Positions 1 through 24,565 of a stretch of 64,000 nucleotides of DNA are shown here, in pieces. The DNA is from Parelaphostrongylus tenuis (taxonomy: Eukaryota; Nematoda; Chromadorea; Rhabditida; Metastrongylidae): assembly GCA_019055375.1 (NCBI GenBank), contig JAHQIW010007225.1:1-64000 (forward strand). The letters are read 5' to 3'. A program made the translations under genes and the position numbers. The notes under the pieces were generated by a model. That model did no database searches, was not told where the DNA came from, and saw only the letters and a program-made list of their open reading frames with translations. Each line of letters begins with the position of its first letter. Position 1 is the stretch's first letter.

Positions 1-2600
1 GTCGATTCAGTGAACTCCAAGGGAAGAAAAAAAAGTAAAGGGAAACCGGAGAATAATCGGAAAATATTGGTACCCAAATGAGAGGCTGCAAAACAAATGA
101 GGGGGATAGGTGTAGTGTGGATTATGGTGAAATAAAGCAGAGGGAACGGAAAATCTAAGAGATAGAGAGGGAGTAGGATGTGGAGGAAAGCGCGCGCAAT
201 TATTAACACAGCATAAAACAAAAGCGGTATTTAAAGTACGGCCCGGGTAACGACGCGAAAAGCAAACACGCACGCAATAACAAGGGAGAGGTTAATGGAA
301 GCAACGACAAGGAGAGCGTGGCCGGGGGGGCGACGTGCGGCACGGTGAGGGCGGTGTGGTGTAGCGGGGACGGGGCCGGGGGGGGGGGGGGGCTGTGGGG
401 TGAGGGCAGCGGCTTCTGATAAAAGTGCCAAGGGGGAGGCAGGGAAGGGGGTGGGCGTGATGGAGGGAGCAAAAAACAAAAAAAAAAAAAAAAAAAAAAG
501 ATAAAAATCTAAATAATAAACAAAAAAAATAATTCAAAAACAAAAATTATCAAAAAAAAAAATTTATTTCCAAATCATAACACAAAAAAAGCAACTACAA
601 GAAGAGAAAATCACTAAGATTAGTAGAAAAGAAACAGAAAGGGCAGGATAGTGAATAGACAAGAAAATGAAGAGCAAGAAGACAGAAAAACAAAAACACC
701 TAAGCGAAGAAAAAAAAAAAAAAAAAGAAATTCAGAAAAAAATCAAAAAAAAAAAAAAAAACAACAGAAACATTATGAAAGGAAAAAAAAAGGTAAAATA
801 AAACAACCAAGGACAAAATTAAAATAAGTAATCAAAAAAAAAAATTAAAGGGAAAAAAAAAAAAAAAGCGGAGCATAAAACGGACATCTATATTTATTCT
901 TCCCCAGTCTTATTGGTATGGGCTAACCAGAAAATAGTGCAGTGTACGATGAGCAAATAAGGTGAGTATGGGTGATCGATAAGGTAACTCATTGTGGTGC
1001 TTGTTATATCATGTTAAAACATAAGAGAGGAAAAAAATAGGTATCTGCTTAAAAGAACTTCAATAAAATATATAGTAAAAGCGAAATAAAAATTCAAAAA
1101 ACCTCAGATTCACAAGGGATATATTGTCATCTTATAAAAGATAACGAGACGATGGTCAGCATATCAGCAGAGATTCGAGAACTTCAAACAAAAAAAGAGG
1201 AGACAAAAGTCAAATAACCGGGGTACAAAGCATGGTGGCGACACCCCTTGAACCCAAGTTAATGGTAATAACAATGACCTGTGATTATAAAGAACAACAA
1301 ATCATCCCCCCAAAAAACAAAAAAATCGAAAAGGAAGAATTTCAGCCTGGCCTAATTCATTATTAAACTACAAAAAGAAAAAACACCTAATCAGATCCTA
1401 TGCAAATCACAAAAGTCAACGTCGTCAAAAAAAAACATCAGCTTTAGAAAAAGGACAATCTTTACAGCGAACAAACTACCCTCTTTGAATCAAACAATCA
1501 AAAACAAAGCAACAGGCAGAAGACTCAATTGAAGTCATGTTTCGAATGAATCGGATCATTTTATTACTTCTAAATCAATTTATTGCATTTTTAAGCAATG
1601 GTGTAGCGTGATGAATTATTTTTAATTTAAAATTTCTTTTGTTTATTCACAATTGATCTTTCCTGTATCCCAATTGTTTTTCAGAACCCCATTGTGGCCC
1701 ATTGTGGTGAACAGATATTTATATTTATGTGTCGATTGTCCAGGCAATAATTTAGGGGTCAGGGGTGTAGTGGGAATAGGGGTGAGTCTCAGATTGGATA
1801 TAATGTGAAAGGAAGTCAAGTCAAAAACACAAAACTAATGCTAGTGCCTAGTTAGCAAACTTTAAAAATTTAAAATTTGGCACAACCATTGTTATCCAGA
1901 ATTGGCTCAATATATGAACAGAATACTTCTTTGATTTTGCGTCTTCTCAATGTATCAGATACCGGAAAGCTAATTATTTTAGAAGAGACATCAACATCCT
2001 GTTAAAAAAAAACCGCGTCTGTAGTAATAAAAAACGGCACCACCCTGCACAGATTCTTATATCAACAAAAAGAAAAGAACGAAAAAACGAAAAAAAAAAA
2101 AAAAAACATTAAAACAATGGCAGAAAAAAAAAATAAAAATCCCAAACAAGGAAAAAAAAACAAAACCAAAACAAAAAAAATAAAACCGGCCACAGGAGAA
2201 ATATAAGTGAAGGGTGCAGGTGTGGATAAAAAAAGTTATGAAGCAACAAAATAAAATAGAAGCAACAAAGTATTTCAAGCCTAAAGAGAAAAAAACTAAA
2301 AACGAGCTTCAAAAACAAAAAAAGAGACAAAATTACAATTTTTAGTCATGGACCAGAACGGACTTACGAACTTAAGCGACTGCACGCTTCACAAGCGTGA
2401 AAAATCCAAGGAGAGGTGGAAATTCATTTATTTTGGCACAACAAACCACTCAAAGAAGAGATGGACAGAAAGAAAGATACGAGGAAAGTACGTAATCACG
2501 TGACTACGCGTCTGTGTTCCTAAAACGAGGAAAAGAAGACTAATTGGGTACTAAATAATTCAAGATTAATTACGATCTGCCAAAAAGGAATAGAACCTAG
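1..2600. other. A-rich, strand-asymmetric low-complexity DNA, no gene seen
   Basis: From 1 to about 890 the plus strand is strongly purine-rich, with long A runs (479-499, 711-726, 746-762) and a G-rich island with a 15-base G run near 379-393. A second A-rich block lies at 2060-2340. Minus-strand ORFs here are poly-Phe/Pro/Ser translations of low-complexity sequence and are not accepted as genes. Confidence 0.7.
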
Positions 2601-3304
2601 TGACCGTTTCAAAAAATAATATTACTCACACACGTCCCTTGTTGGGGTGGGGGGAACTCTCAGCTCAAACTAGAAAGGGCCTAAGGATAAATCTCATCCT
2701 CTGCTTACTGCTCAGTGGCGGAGGGAGACTGACCAGTCGTGATTTGGCTGAGGAGCTTAGTAGCAGCAAACCGTTGTCAACGATATGTACGGGTTCACGA
2801 TGTGAGTTGTATGCGTGGAGTAGTCCAGCAACGCCTGGGGAAAATCTGGGGAGTGTCATTCGTAGGTGTCCTGTTGCTTGCTGGATGATGCGGTGGTATC
2901 ATAGTGGTTAGTATTATAGATGCCTGCTGATACTTCGTGGGAAGATCTGATCTACTCTTTTTCTCTGCGTCTCGTGGGTTCCTATTGCGCGAGGGTGATT
3001 CTTGGTGGTCTGACATGTGGGGGCGATGTACACGGGTACACAAATGGAATTTTTTCGAAAATTTCTTAGAACTTTTGCTCAACCCTAGGCAAAATTCTGT
3101 GATTCATGGCAGCAGTCTTCAGGCCAATTCACTGTCATAAACATTATAGTTGCTTCACCTTCTTTTTTGAATACCGCGAGCACACTTTCACACAACAGTT
3201 GTTATAGATGCATTTGTTTCAGTCGGCGTATTTTTTTATCTTCCAAATGCTTTCATTCAATGGAAATATCTCTGTCTGCACTTTTTGTAATTTATTAAAC
3301 CACT

Positions 3305-3545
3305 TTTCACAGAGTTTTTTCACTGTGCGGATCCCAGTACTTCTAGCATTCAATTCATTCTATTGTCTTCTTCCTAAACGACGTAGCATGGTAATTGGAC
3401 GCGTCTCATTGCAATTTAAATGATAGCTTGGCAGTTGTGTTACATATGGCCTTCGCTGCTCACTGCCGAAGAGTGCTGGGGCGGGGCATAGCTCGCGCGC
3501 GCCGCGACGAGTATCACAACCACTCGACCACGGCGGCTCAGTTAA
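3305..3545 (-). repeat. Family C tRNA-derived SINE
   Basis: On the minus strand GTGGTCGAGTGGTTGTGATA forms a tRNA-like A-box segment next to GC-rich DNA. The body contains GGGATCCGCACA and matches copies at 30.7-30.96 and 61.0-61.3 kb. The B box is degenerate here. Confidence 0.55.
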
Positions 3546-4254
3546 ATTTACTTTCACTGTTATGGGAAGAAATTGTTTTCCAGCATTTGTGATCAAACGG
3601 AAAATGAAAATTCTCTCTATATTTCACTTCGCAAATCAGAAATCTTTCTTTTGATCATAAAATGGTAAACTTGAAGTTTTTGGACAAATAATTTTAATAA
3701 ATAAATCCAAAGGAAGTTAATCCAGGTTGAGAGATGCACCAGCAAGTAGTTGCGATAAAAATGTTGATATCCATCAATCAAGAAAAAATAGGTTACAGTT
3801 GGTGTGAAGGTTACAAAGAAAGCGCTTCCGAAAACTAGATTGCTTGATCATCGCCACTGTGAAGCAGTCTAATCAATGATGTCTTCATGCTTTAGCAATA
3901 TGATAACTATTGTAGCATTCAAAACGATAGCCAATCGATTATTATTGTTAGAAAAATTTGCTGCGCTAATCAAATTGCTTTTATCAGACGGTCATGTTGG
4001 CTTAGCATGTCTTCTTTTCAGTCCACAGTTGATATTTTTCACCTATAATTTTGAATATCCACTAACAAAATAGGCAAATCGAAAGCCTGTGACCTTTTAT
4101 TTACAATTCAAAGCAATGTCCAGTAGTGAGAAATATATCAGTTATTCTCTATCTTCAATTGAGCTCAACTCAATGTTACCGTAACGTCTGTGCTGCTGTT
4201 TCCTATAAACCGTAACACCCGTACCCCACTTATCACTTAATGATTGTAGTTTCA

Positions 4255-4500
4255 TTTATTTTTATATAACCGTCTATCCGAAGGGATCCATACAGCTTTC
4301 ATTCGATTCGTTTCCTCGTATTCATCTTCTACAAAAGTCATCAAACATTTCACATGTTGTTTCAGCTGCTTCTTAAAAATTTCTCCTTCTTCACGTACGT
4401 CGTGGAATGCTGATCGAGTCACTTTTCTTGCATTCGTGTGCATAACCTAATTAAACCATTACCACTTGGATTGCAAGACAGTGCCGAGATGAGTTCTGTG
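4255..4500 (-). repeat. Partial family C SINE body
   Basis: The body segment around GTGGAATGCTGATCGAGTC, with the stretch preceding it, is similar to 7415-7620 and 61080-61180. No tRNA-like head is visible. Confidence 0.45.
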
Positions 4501-5074
4501 CAATTTGCCGACAGTTCGAGATACGAATTAAAAGGAGCCGACATCCAGCCTCGTTCTCAAATGGTCCACACCCAGTCCTCCAAAGTACGGACGTTGTATC
4601 AAGTGCTATAGAAAGCTGTCAAAGGTTAGGACGTTGGTTTTGCTCGACAAATATCTTTTAAACATCGTTGAATAAAATGGCTTGCACCCTCGCCAAAAAA
4701 AGGCTGATTACCTTTACTTTGGCAAAGGAGCGCAATAACACGGCTGTCTCAGGCTACAGAGCCCAACGGTTTTGACCAGTAGTCAACGAAACCTGTGACA
4801 AACAAGAAAAATCCTCGAATAGCAATTACGACACTTTTAAAAAAGTCTGCCCCTCTAAAGTCGATACTGAGGCTGATAAGAATTGGAAAGATGTTCCTCT
4901 CTTGGAGATGTCGTTTTTTCTACTGAAAAGTACGAATTATTAGGACGCATGGATTGTTCTTACTAAAAAATTACCTATAGAGATATTCTCGGCTAGGATG
5001 TCACCTCTCGCAAAGATGAAGTGCTTCCCATCATCTAAACTTCGTACAGCTGCCAGCAGAGCCCGCTTGAAATG

Positions 5075-5330
5075 CGCTACACATTTGCCTCCAAGTTTAG
5101 TTTCGTTTGAGGTGGTTGAATGCATATCTGGCTTTTGTAATGACTTGCGGTGATCTATCGATGTATCAAGTCAGTGCTACCTATTCTACCAGACAGGTCT
5201 GATACCACTTTTAGCGACCCCGGAGAAATGGAAGGCTTGATGATTCACGGGTGCGAGATCGGACTATCGTCATTGTGTGCAACACAGGGTAAACCTAACC
5301 ATTTCCGCCACATTTGCTCTGCTGACTTTC
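5075..5330 (-). repeat. Family B tRNA-derived SINE
   Basis: Shares TGAATGCATATCTGGC and the GACCCCGGAG block with copies at 7.9, 27.3 and 37.3 kb. The tRNA-like head (A-box-like GGCGGAAATGGTTAGG, minus strand) is at its high-coordinate end. The flanking 3.5-5.1 and 5.4-7.4 kb show no gene that I can support. Confidence 0.6.
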
Positions 5331-7414
5331 AGAAGTTTGAAATTCTATGCAACACGGGTGAAGTGCTAATCGGGTGCAACACATGAATAGAAGCAAATTG
5401 CTGTTCCTAGACGCTAATTGTATAAGTTGTTGATTACTGAATAAATCATTTTAAGGAGAGGAATTAAAGATTTGGTCAAAATTAGCAATTTTCTAAAAAA
5501 GTATTCTTCAAACTAATGAATGCTAACTCTATCAAGGCATCACTCCACTTGCGCATAAAAACTCCTCCATATAAAATTCTTCAAAAAAACCGGACAATTA
5601 AAAAAATTGTGTTTTTGAATGATAGTCTCACAACACCAATGTTGAAAGAAGTGTGATAAAAGAAGCGTCCTTTACCTATTTATGGGGCTTTTGTATTGAA
5701 TGAGAGACATGTGGAAGTTCTTTTTCACTATAACTAAAATGTGTTTATAGAAGTCTTACTAATAGTAATCAATCTTTTTGCAGCGAAAAAGTTTGCTGAG
5801 AACAATTCTACTACATATCATCCAAAAAATCCGCTAAGAATTTGAAACAACTCACTCCGAAGGCAAAATGTACTTTTCTGAAAAGTAAAACATGAAATGA
5901 AGGACTTTTCACAAATGAAACCCAGGTTCAAAATTGGAGTTTTTTCATACTATTGGATGATTGCAAGAAAGAGACAAAATATGGAAAAAATAGTCATATA
6001 GTATCCGAAGTATATTTTCTAGTTGAAAGTTGAAGATTTTTGAAGCATTTTAGGCACTTTCTGCAACAAAAACCGCTATAAAAAGTGTCTTCTGTGGTCC
6101 TTCACCATACAATCTCGATGATGTGTTCTTGAAACCTAAGCTTTACTAATTAAGGTCGGGTGAAAGGAAGAGGGGAGTGGGACGCGATGTGCCCAATGCA
6201 AATTCTCTCGGACGATGACGGCAGTCGGTGTATCATATAAGCTACAAGCGGATCCTAAAGGATAGCGTTAGACATTTCGCTATCCTGAGGCAGATTATTG
6301 ACCTAAACCAGACCCAATCCTCGACCATCTACGACTCTGTGCGACTAGTCTTTATCATATGTCAGTGGAAATAATCTGAGAAAGGCAAATAGGCATTAAA
6401 CGCAGTCAAGCTAAAGCTGTAGGTGAAATTGCTGCGTAACTTCCAATATCAATTTACTTTCATTCGAAGATGGTTTTTTAAAAAGAATGATCAAGTTTTC
6501 GAAGTCAAACTGTGGTTTCCAGTCGCTCATATATATCACCATTCTTCTACTTGAATTTTACAGTCACCGAAAGATAATAGTTTTTAAAGAAGCTATTTAC
6601 TATGCGAGTGAAATTTATATATTGAGTTTTCTGTGCTGAGGTTATGAAGGTGTTCGGCCGAGTAAGCAGCGTATCAATGTGACCTTTCAAAGTCTTGAAG
6701 AAGGCAAAATCGTCGGACTTTGGCTACTATGGAATAAATGTTGTGCTAATAAGATACCGTTTGTTCATCAATAGAATAGCGAATTGATAATTTTCTTGGT
6801 ACTTTTATGCCCACCTATGACTGATGGGTGTTCTTGATTATTGAGTTACAATTCACATGTGGAAAATTTTCATTCAAACATAAGAATAAGAGGTTTTGTT
6901 TTCTATTGTCAAAATCGCCAATCCGAGCATGAAAGTATATAATCAATGAGTCAATAAGTGGAAGGAAGCGAACTTTTGCAGCAGCCCCTGCGCCTACCTC
7001 AATTCAGTTACCGCCCAGATAGTCGCACAATTATCGGAAGCCTACCCCCTTCGCGCCCCCTCCTTTACCCCGTGAGCCATTCCCTTTTTGTCTGAATGAT
7101 TTATTTGTTTTCAAGCTTGGTTCTGCACTTCCTGTCAATGATTTTGTTTTCTATCGAATATTATTTCCATGAAACGATTAGCAAAAGGTAGTTCATAGTT
7201 AGTGAGAAGGTCACCCTATGCGCCATTCATGCACAAACGAACGAGCAAACGAATTTATTTCCAAGGCGGATAGGCGATTTCTATATCAAAATGTTCGGAA
7301 GAAAACGCACGATTGAACTACACAAAAACCATGCAGAACGACCTCTTATAAATGGTGATTCTGCTTTGGTATTTGAACTATTCAACCTAATATTTACATA
7401 ACCTTCCATCTACA

Positions 7415-7620
7415 TCTATTTCGGAAGTTCCTCCATTTGATTCGTATCCTCGCATTCGTTCTCTATCAAGTAAGTTCCTGAATATTCACCTTACGTTTCC
7501 GCTGCTCCTTGAACATTTTGCCTTCATCGTATATGATGTGGAATGATGATGCAAATCGACTCTTCTTGCAATCGTAAGCATACACGAGCTAAGAAGGCCA
7601 TTACTACGTGGATTAAGGAA
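7415..7620 (-). repeat. Partial family C SINE body
   Basis: Diverged match to 4255-4500 over the segment with GTGGAATGATGATGCAAATC and the downstream CCATTACTACGTGGATT. No head visible. Confidence 0.45.
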
Positions 7621-7909
7621 GTTTAAGAATGGGGTTTGAACCACGAACCTCCTTAGTGACACGCCACATCACTACTACACGTTACCCCTCCATATAGTCA
7701 ACTAACTTCAGAACTTTTTCTGATGCTTGTCTTCCTTATTATGTTATGTGGCCTATGTGGGTGTTTGGGCCAATTTTGAGTTTATCGGTTACGTGTTATT
7801 ATATGCCAACAGACCGTGCTTTGCTCGTTCCCTCAATGTAATCAATTTTCTATTTAATTGCTTTATATCAGTAACATAATGTTGTAGCTATATATACATA
7901 AAAGGATAA

Positions 7910-8150
7910 AGCTCTCGGCGTTTGATGAATCCCTGAGGGTTTGCGCCATGCATTCGACTTCAATTTTTAACTTCGTTTGAAATGATTGAATGCATATCTG
8001 GCCTCTACAATGACTCGCGGAGGCCTCCCGCTGAACTGAGTCAGTGCTGCTTATCCTCCCAGACAAGTCTGAGACCTGTCTGGTACCAATTTGCCGACCC
8101 CGGAGGGATGGGTGGCTTGGTGAGCCATGAGCGCGAGATCGAACCATTGA
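7910..8150 (-). repeat. Family B SINE, head truncated
   Basis: Strong match to 37255-37480: TGCGCCATGCATTCGACTTC, TGAATGCATATCTGGC, CCTCCCAGACAAGTCTGAGA and the GACCCCGGAGGGATGG block. The tRNA-like end is lost after position 8150. Confidence 0.65.
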
Positions 8151-8293
8151 CCATTATAGCAAGAAAAAAAAGACCAACTTATTCAATGATCTGTATATAG
8201 TTGAATAGACCACGTATTATACGCTCTATTATATGGACGTATATATGTGTGTTGAAATCAAGAATAGTGGCTTCAACGATGGATCGGTCGATT

Positions 8294-8301
8294 AGAGTAT
8301 A

Positions 8302-8346
<45 letters not shown>

Positions 8347-8351
8347 ATATA
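8294..8351. repeat. (TA)n microsatellite
   Basis: Nearly pure alternating TA with two short interruptions. Simple repeat. Confidence 0.9.
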
Positions 8352-11300
8352 AGGCAAGAGATTAGTTTTGTATCTTCTTTCTACAGGTGTTCTATCCATG
8401 TTTATTTTGATATACGTCTTATTGTTCCGTAAAATCGGAATATTAGAAATAGCAAAAACTTAACTCCTGACAATCCTTCTTCTTATGATTAAGCTAATAC
8501 CACGAGGTTAATGATCAAGCTTTATTCGCATTTGAATCGATTTTCCACACCTCGTTGTCTTCGCCTTCGTTGTCATTCGAGCCAAAGTATCTTTTGGTGG
8601 AGCACCCATTCGAATGAAGAACGCGCACTCGGCGACATCCTCATGTACAGGATAACTGATATGGTGAAAACCCGCTGATACTAATGGTTTCTCTGTGCAT
8701 TCTATCCTCCATGTCAACTCATTATGACATCCACTACTGCAGAATAGATTTTTCGGAGAAATGAATTCGTCGAGTAACGTGCTTATTCGAACGCCATTTC
8801 ACTAGAGAAGATTCGATACGAATGATAATGATTAACTAATGTATAGACTAACGACCTTTGAACAATGGACTCTACTCACCGGCACTGAAAAACAAAAACT
8901 TTGAAACGCCAGTCGATGAAGGTTTTCATAATAATCTCGTGATTCCAAATCAATCATTGAAGACAATTATGATTAGGGATGTCAAGGTGCGGAAAGGCCA
9001 GTTTTCAAAATATCAAAGCACCCCGCTTTTCTAAAGAGACTTTTTTGCCTCTCGCGATTGGTTGGACACGTTTTACTAAATAGATGCTTACTAGCCATTC
9101 ACTCTTTGGAGGTCCACAGCATTCATCTATTTTGATTGAGCAGGTGAATAAATCTCATTAAGTAGCCTATGTTGTTAACAAAAGGCATTTGAAATATTTT
9201 CTAGCACCATTGTTTTCCTATAATTTCTATATGAACAGGTTTAGCATTAGAAAAGTTTCCTCCAGTTTAAGTAAGAATTTAGTGGAAGATAATCCATGTG
9301 GTTTACTAATTTCTCGGCACATACTGTCAATCTGTACTAATAAAAATGAAGAGTCAATGTTCACCAGCGATAAAGCTGTCATATCAGCAGAGGGTGACCC
9401 AGGTTTTATTGAACACAAAACAATTTTAGAATGTGAGGGTTAACGGCGCTAACACGGCACATAACAAAAACAGACTACGGTGATAAATCACTTTGTTATT
9501 CAACTTCTCTAATTGCCATCGAGAGAAGATACTGAGATCCACAAACAGGCATAACACTCAAATAATAGGTTGCTTATTCTTTCAAAAAACACTCGATTTT
9601 CTAGATTGGACAGATTTCATTTGAACATTTCTGGCTTTATAATGAAACGGTGGAGAAAATCATAAAGCTCTTATTTCTTCATTTACTGTCTACATTCTTT
9701 TCACAACTGGGTTCAGTGAGCTCAGTGTCAATTTCTGCTTCCAGATCGTTATGGTTGCTGTTGCTGATACTTTTGATAGAGTAAAAACATGATTGAAAAA
9801 AAGTAAAGCAAAAGCCATGGTTGGTGTACTAGGCAGCACATGAACGCGCGAAAAAGTAATCACGAGTACAGAATCCATCTGAAGTTCTTCAAGTTTTACT
9901 CGTTTTTCGATCATGTTGCGGTCGTATAATCTTTTTATGTCAGAAGTAGTTCAACGAGGCAGTGCTCTTTGATAGAGGCGTCAGTAAACGTAGGGCTTAA
10001 AAGTACCTTGCTATGCAAATGGTTTATAGTTTGATCTCGCAAGCGGGAAAAAGCAGCCATCCATCATTTCTGCTATCGATAAGTTCATAAGAGATCATCA
10101 GGGAGATTGAATCACAAATTTGACTTTTCGATAGGACTGCATGGGTCATTTTCAAATGCCAGTATGCTTTCATCCACTAGAGATGTTCAATGGTTTGCGA
10201 ATCTGAGATCCATCTTCAATTTATTGATCAGTGTCACGTCTAGCACTTTGCCCTTTATCGATCTCATTCATGGATATTAGCTTATCATCTTATTCAGTGG
10301 AAAACATCCTTCATCTCCCGGCAATCAATATTTCCTAGAATAGTATACTGAACAGTAGAGAACTTGTAGAAATTCGCTTAGGTCAAATCAACTGTTTGTC
10401 CTGAAATTATTTCATGTTAGCCAATATATGAAAAACAAATTGGGCAACCCTTGCCTCAAAATATCCGCTATATGTCTCGAAGTAAAGTGTTACTTGAGAA
10501 AGCGGGAATGGAAAAATAGCTAAAAAAAAATTTCCAAAAAACTTGCTCAGTACTCTTTGCAAGGTGGACAAAGCAAAATATTCGGCAGTTATCATCACTT
10601 AGTCTTTCGTAGAAAAAAACACATTCAGAAAGCGATTGTGACTGTTTTTGCGCCTATCGTGGCGAATTTCCAATTATGATTCTTCTCCGTGAAGTTCAAA
10701 GTACGACGATCATAGAACAACACATCAAGATATGAGCGTTGTCACCAATTGGATTAGTTTAGATTCTCTTCGCTCCCTCCAATCGACAACAGCTGGCAGT
10801 TCTTGTCCATGGTAACATGAAAACTCCCGAACACTATCCTAGAAGTTTAGAGGAACAACCCAACCAGCATTCTATGACGTTCACAGAGAAGATTCACATT
10901 CTAGGTTATACTTGAAGATCTCTTAAAAAGCAATGCATACCGAGCATATGTAGGTAGAAAAGTTTCATTGCGAATAAAAATAGTATTTCTTGAGGAACAT
11001 TACGTAAAAATAAACTGAAGAAAAAAAAAGAAATCAATATAGTCTGTGAGAATCCTCAGAGCCCTTTGAGGGCGGTATATCAGTGGCTTACGTACGTTTT
11101 GGCAGTATCGCCCGCTTCTCAGAGCCACACGCGCTACAACTATTTTTTACCTTTTTTACCCTAATTTTTTACCCTATTCTTATAGCAGAGACGCGGAGAG
11201 TTATAGTGATAGCACACGATATTCCGTTATCACCATTTTTTGATTCGATAGATTATGGCTGGTAGTGAGTATGTAGACATCCATCTTAAAAACATTCAGC

Positions 11301-12716
11301 ATGGCCTGTGAGAATGTTTGAAGCCTTTTCGAGGTTGGTGCGTTAGTGGCTTCCGTGTTTATTTCTCTAATTCTATAAATCTCCATTTAAATTTTAATAT
11401 TTCCGTATGATGAATGGGACCAGCTCACTCATATTGAAGGCGGATTACTTCATGCAAGTAAGAATCGTGGCCACATGTGCTTGAAATTTTTGTAGAATTA
11501 ATCTCCACTGATTCAACTTCCGTACAACTCCCAGCATTTCCTGTCCGTTAACGACGTTTTTCAAAGAAATTCTTAATCGATGGCGCTGAAGTTTTACGTA
11601 ATCGGTTGGTTGTCGTGGAAAATCGACTCGTTATCGACGCTTTGCCCTCCTCTCCGAACGACGATTGCTCTTTGTAGCGTCAGAGTAGCTTGTTTATTTC
11701 TCCGATCTTATGAATCTCCATTATTATTACAGTCTCTCTAGAGATGAGCGCTATGTTCATCACGCAACTCGTCCACGTTCTTACGCCGCTTGTCCGAGAA
11801 ATCCGCTGTTTCGACGCTGAAAATCGTAAGCAGATCGTCGAGGTCATCGTGGCACGTGAAAGCCAACCAGCCGATAGATGAAATAGAGAGAGTGTGTCGT
11901 TCTAGAGATAAGTAATGCAGAAAACACGCCCACTTTGGGTAGAAAAGAGAAGCCGCCGTTTCTGGAGCACTTTGCCTGGATGATATCGTCGGGGCGGCAT
12001 TCACTTCCAGAGTTTCTTCTCTTCCCATGTGCGCTATCCCATGAGTGTGTGAAGACCATCTAGATCTCTCTTATGAGGGTTAAGTCATTCAGATCAACCA
12101 GTTAGATTGTTGTTATATGAAAATTATTGTATCCCTTTCTATGATTTTCCTTCGTCTCGTGTTCAGTTTCTCCTTTTCATTCTCTTCAGTTACTGTTTTT
12201 GTTTCTATCAAATTCCAATGTAAGAACTCCATTGGAAGAGCGAATGATAATTAGCTGGCACTGAGACGTATGTAATTCAATAAGGGAATGTCGCATTTTT
12301 TCTAATAGACATTCTCATCAGTAGGCTTATGTAGAAAGAGCTGAGGAGAATAGCTATAATTGGCATGTCATGTGAGTATGAAGTCATCTTCCGAAAGCTT
12401 TCCAAGCTGCGGTTTCGTAAAGTCCTCACATCTTTTGCGTTCCACAAGAATTTTATTTTGTCAGCGAGATCAAGGATCTCCTATCTGTATCTAATTCGTG
12501 ATTACGTGTAGAAATACCAAACTTATTTCTAAGCCATGAGATTTCTTATGAGCGTATTTCCTTCCTAAATTGGACTCATTTTCCGCAAAGGACATAACAC
12601 AAATGTTTGAGATCTCTACATCTGTGGGCGTGCTAGGTTTCTCAACCATTTCGTCCGACAGTCTCAAAAGAGTATCTTTTGCGAAATTCTACGAATAACA
12701 TCTGCTCTACCACTCG
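8352..12716. other. Intergenic DNA upstream of the aminotransferase gene
   Basis: No gene supported. Weak repeat matches occur at about 10855-10915 (a piece resembling family C) and at 11040-11130 and 11290-11400, which resemble the CCTTNNCGAGGTT repeats at 53 kb. The open frames at 11738-12059 (-) have no recognisable domain or splice support. Confidence 0.5.
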
Positions 12717-12727
12717 TTTTCAGGAGA

Positions 12728-12730
<3 letters not shown>
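12717..12730 (+). promoter_or_regulatory. Probable spliced-leader trans-splice acceptor of the aminotransferase gene
   Basis: A polypyrimidine/TTTTCAG acceptor ends at 12723 and the ATG begins at 12728. No upstream exon is evident. In nematodes such a site directly before the first ATG normally receives a spliced leader. It also decides the start codon. Inferred from sequence alone. Confidence 0.65.
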
Positions 12731-23189
<10,459 letters not shown>

Positions 23190-23935
23190 TGAACATGATC
23201 TACTTCCACGAAGAAATAGCTTAATGTCTTCTATGAAGATTTAATAGAATTTAACACAAAACTGTTTATATTATAAAGCTTTACCGTTTCGTTGATAACA
23301 CATTCATTTTCGCTCAAAGGAATATTAGAAGAGAGTCACGAAACGAACAGAAGGAAACAGCAAGCAGTGAAAAACTTGGGATCTGACAGTCGAATGTGAC
23401 TGGTCGACAAATAGTCATTATGTTAACAACTTCCTATGAATTAAACTTTAGACATTACCTTCGGACTGTGAGCAAAATCTTACATCATTTGTATGTTCAA
23501 GAATTTGTTTCCAAAATTGGCCATGTCAACTGAGCATTGGAAAGTCAATAGGATTTCTATCAAATTTTCTGAATTTTGCCCAGATCGCGGTGAGCCAACG
23601 GTAGACTGTCCGTATTCCAATTGCACACTAGAAGACATCTGTAAAAGATAAATACCTTTATATTACGTGAAGATTTCATGACAGTGTCCATAAGCACAGT
23701 ACACATTTAGCACAACGTATCATTTCTCCGGTTTTGAACACTTCATGCCACTGAAAGAATTGAATTTAACACTATTGTCGCACTTATGTCGATCAAGAAG
23801 ATGTTTTTCTTCAACCAGAGCCATCCAGTAGGCCTTTGGAACAAGTATTCTGTTTATTTGATATCGATGCTAATATATCCATTACTCCCTACTGCAGACA
23901 GTAAGACAGACAGACATGTTGAGATCTGACGGTTT

Positions 23936-24565
23936 TCAGTGACGCCAATGTAAGAAGTTATCAACGAACTGATAGTTCATATGGCATAAGAACATATTTT
24001 GACGAAAGCGAATACATCGGCGAATAAGAACCATAATAATCAACAGTTGCAACTCACAAATTTGTAGGATACTAGGTTTAAATGGAAGTGTCCATCGTCT
24101 GATAAAACATTCAAAACTTATGCATATATCGACAACAAACAGCAACATTACTCTTCGACTACAGGCATCATTAACCACTACTTTTGCCATCGGTCCGCCA
24201 AGTTTCGGATCTGATCGAAGTACCACTCCTTCGGCTTTGAATCAGAGAACTCTTGACATGTCTCTTCAACTTCATCGAAAGATTCAGATCGACGACCTTC
24301 CAAAAAAGTGTTGCATTGATCGGAAAAAGTCGTAATCAGATGAAGCAACGTCCGGACTATAGGGTGGATGCGGTCGAATCTCCGTCCAATTCTTCAAACT
24401 TTGCCTTGGTCTTTTTGGCTATGTGTGTTTTGCGTTGTCTTGCTGAAACAAAGCGCGCTTTCGACGAAGCATCAACAAACGTTCTTGTTCCTGGACAATT
24501 CCATGCTGCAGCAGATATAGACAAATTATATACCAATAGATGCAAAAGAAGTAGACCTTCCAAAT
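23936..24565 (-). pseudogene. Decayed mariner transposase (catalytic half)
   Basis: Read across several frames on the minus strand: LFQQDNAKHT (second catalytic Asp), then HPPYSPDVASSDYDFFRSMQ (third catalytic Asp; D34D-type spacing is the mariner hallmark), then a broken C-terminus ending near DRWQKVVV in one frame. Stops and frameshifts throughout show it is dead. Terminal inverted repeats were not identified. It sits in the 3' flank of the aminotransferase gene in the opposite orientation. Confidence 0.8.

Noticed and set aside
2600..3140. Several frames of 64-103 codons on both strands
   Set aside because: Overlapping on both strands, no motif, near low-complexity DNA.
11738..12059. Two overlapping minus-strand frames of 96 and 71 codons
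   Set aside because: Mutually exclusive frames, neither with a domain; no splice or start signal.
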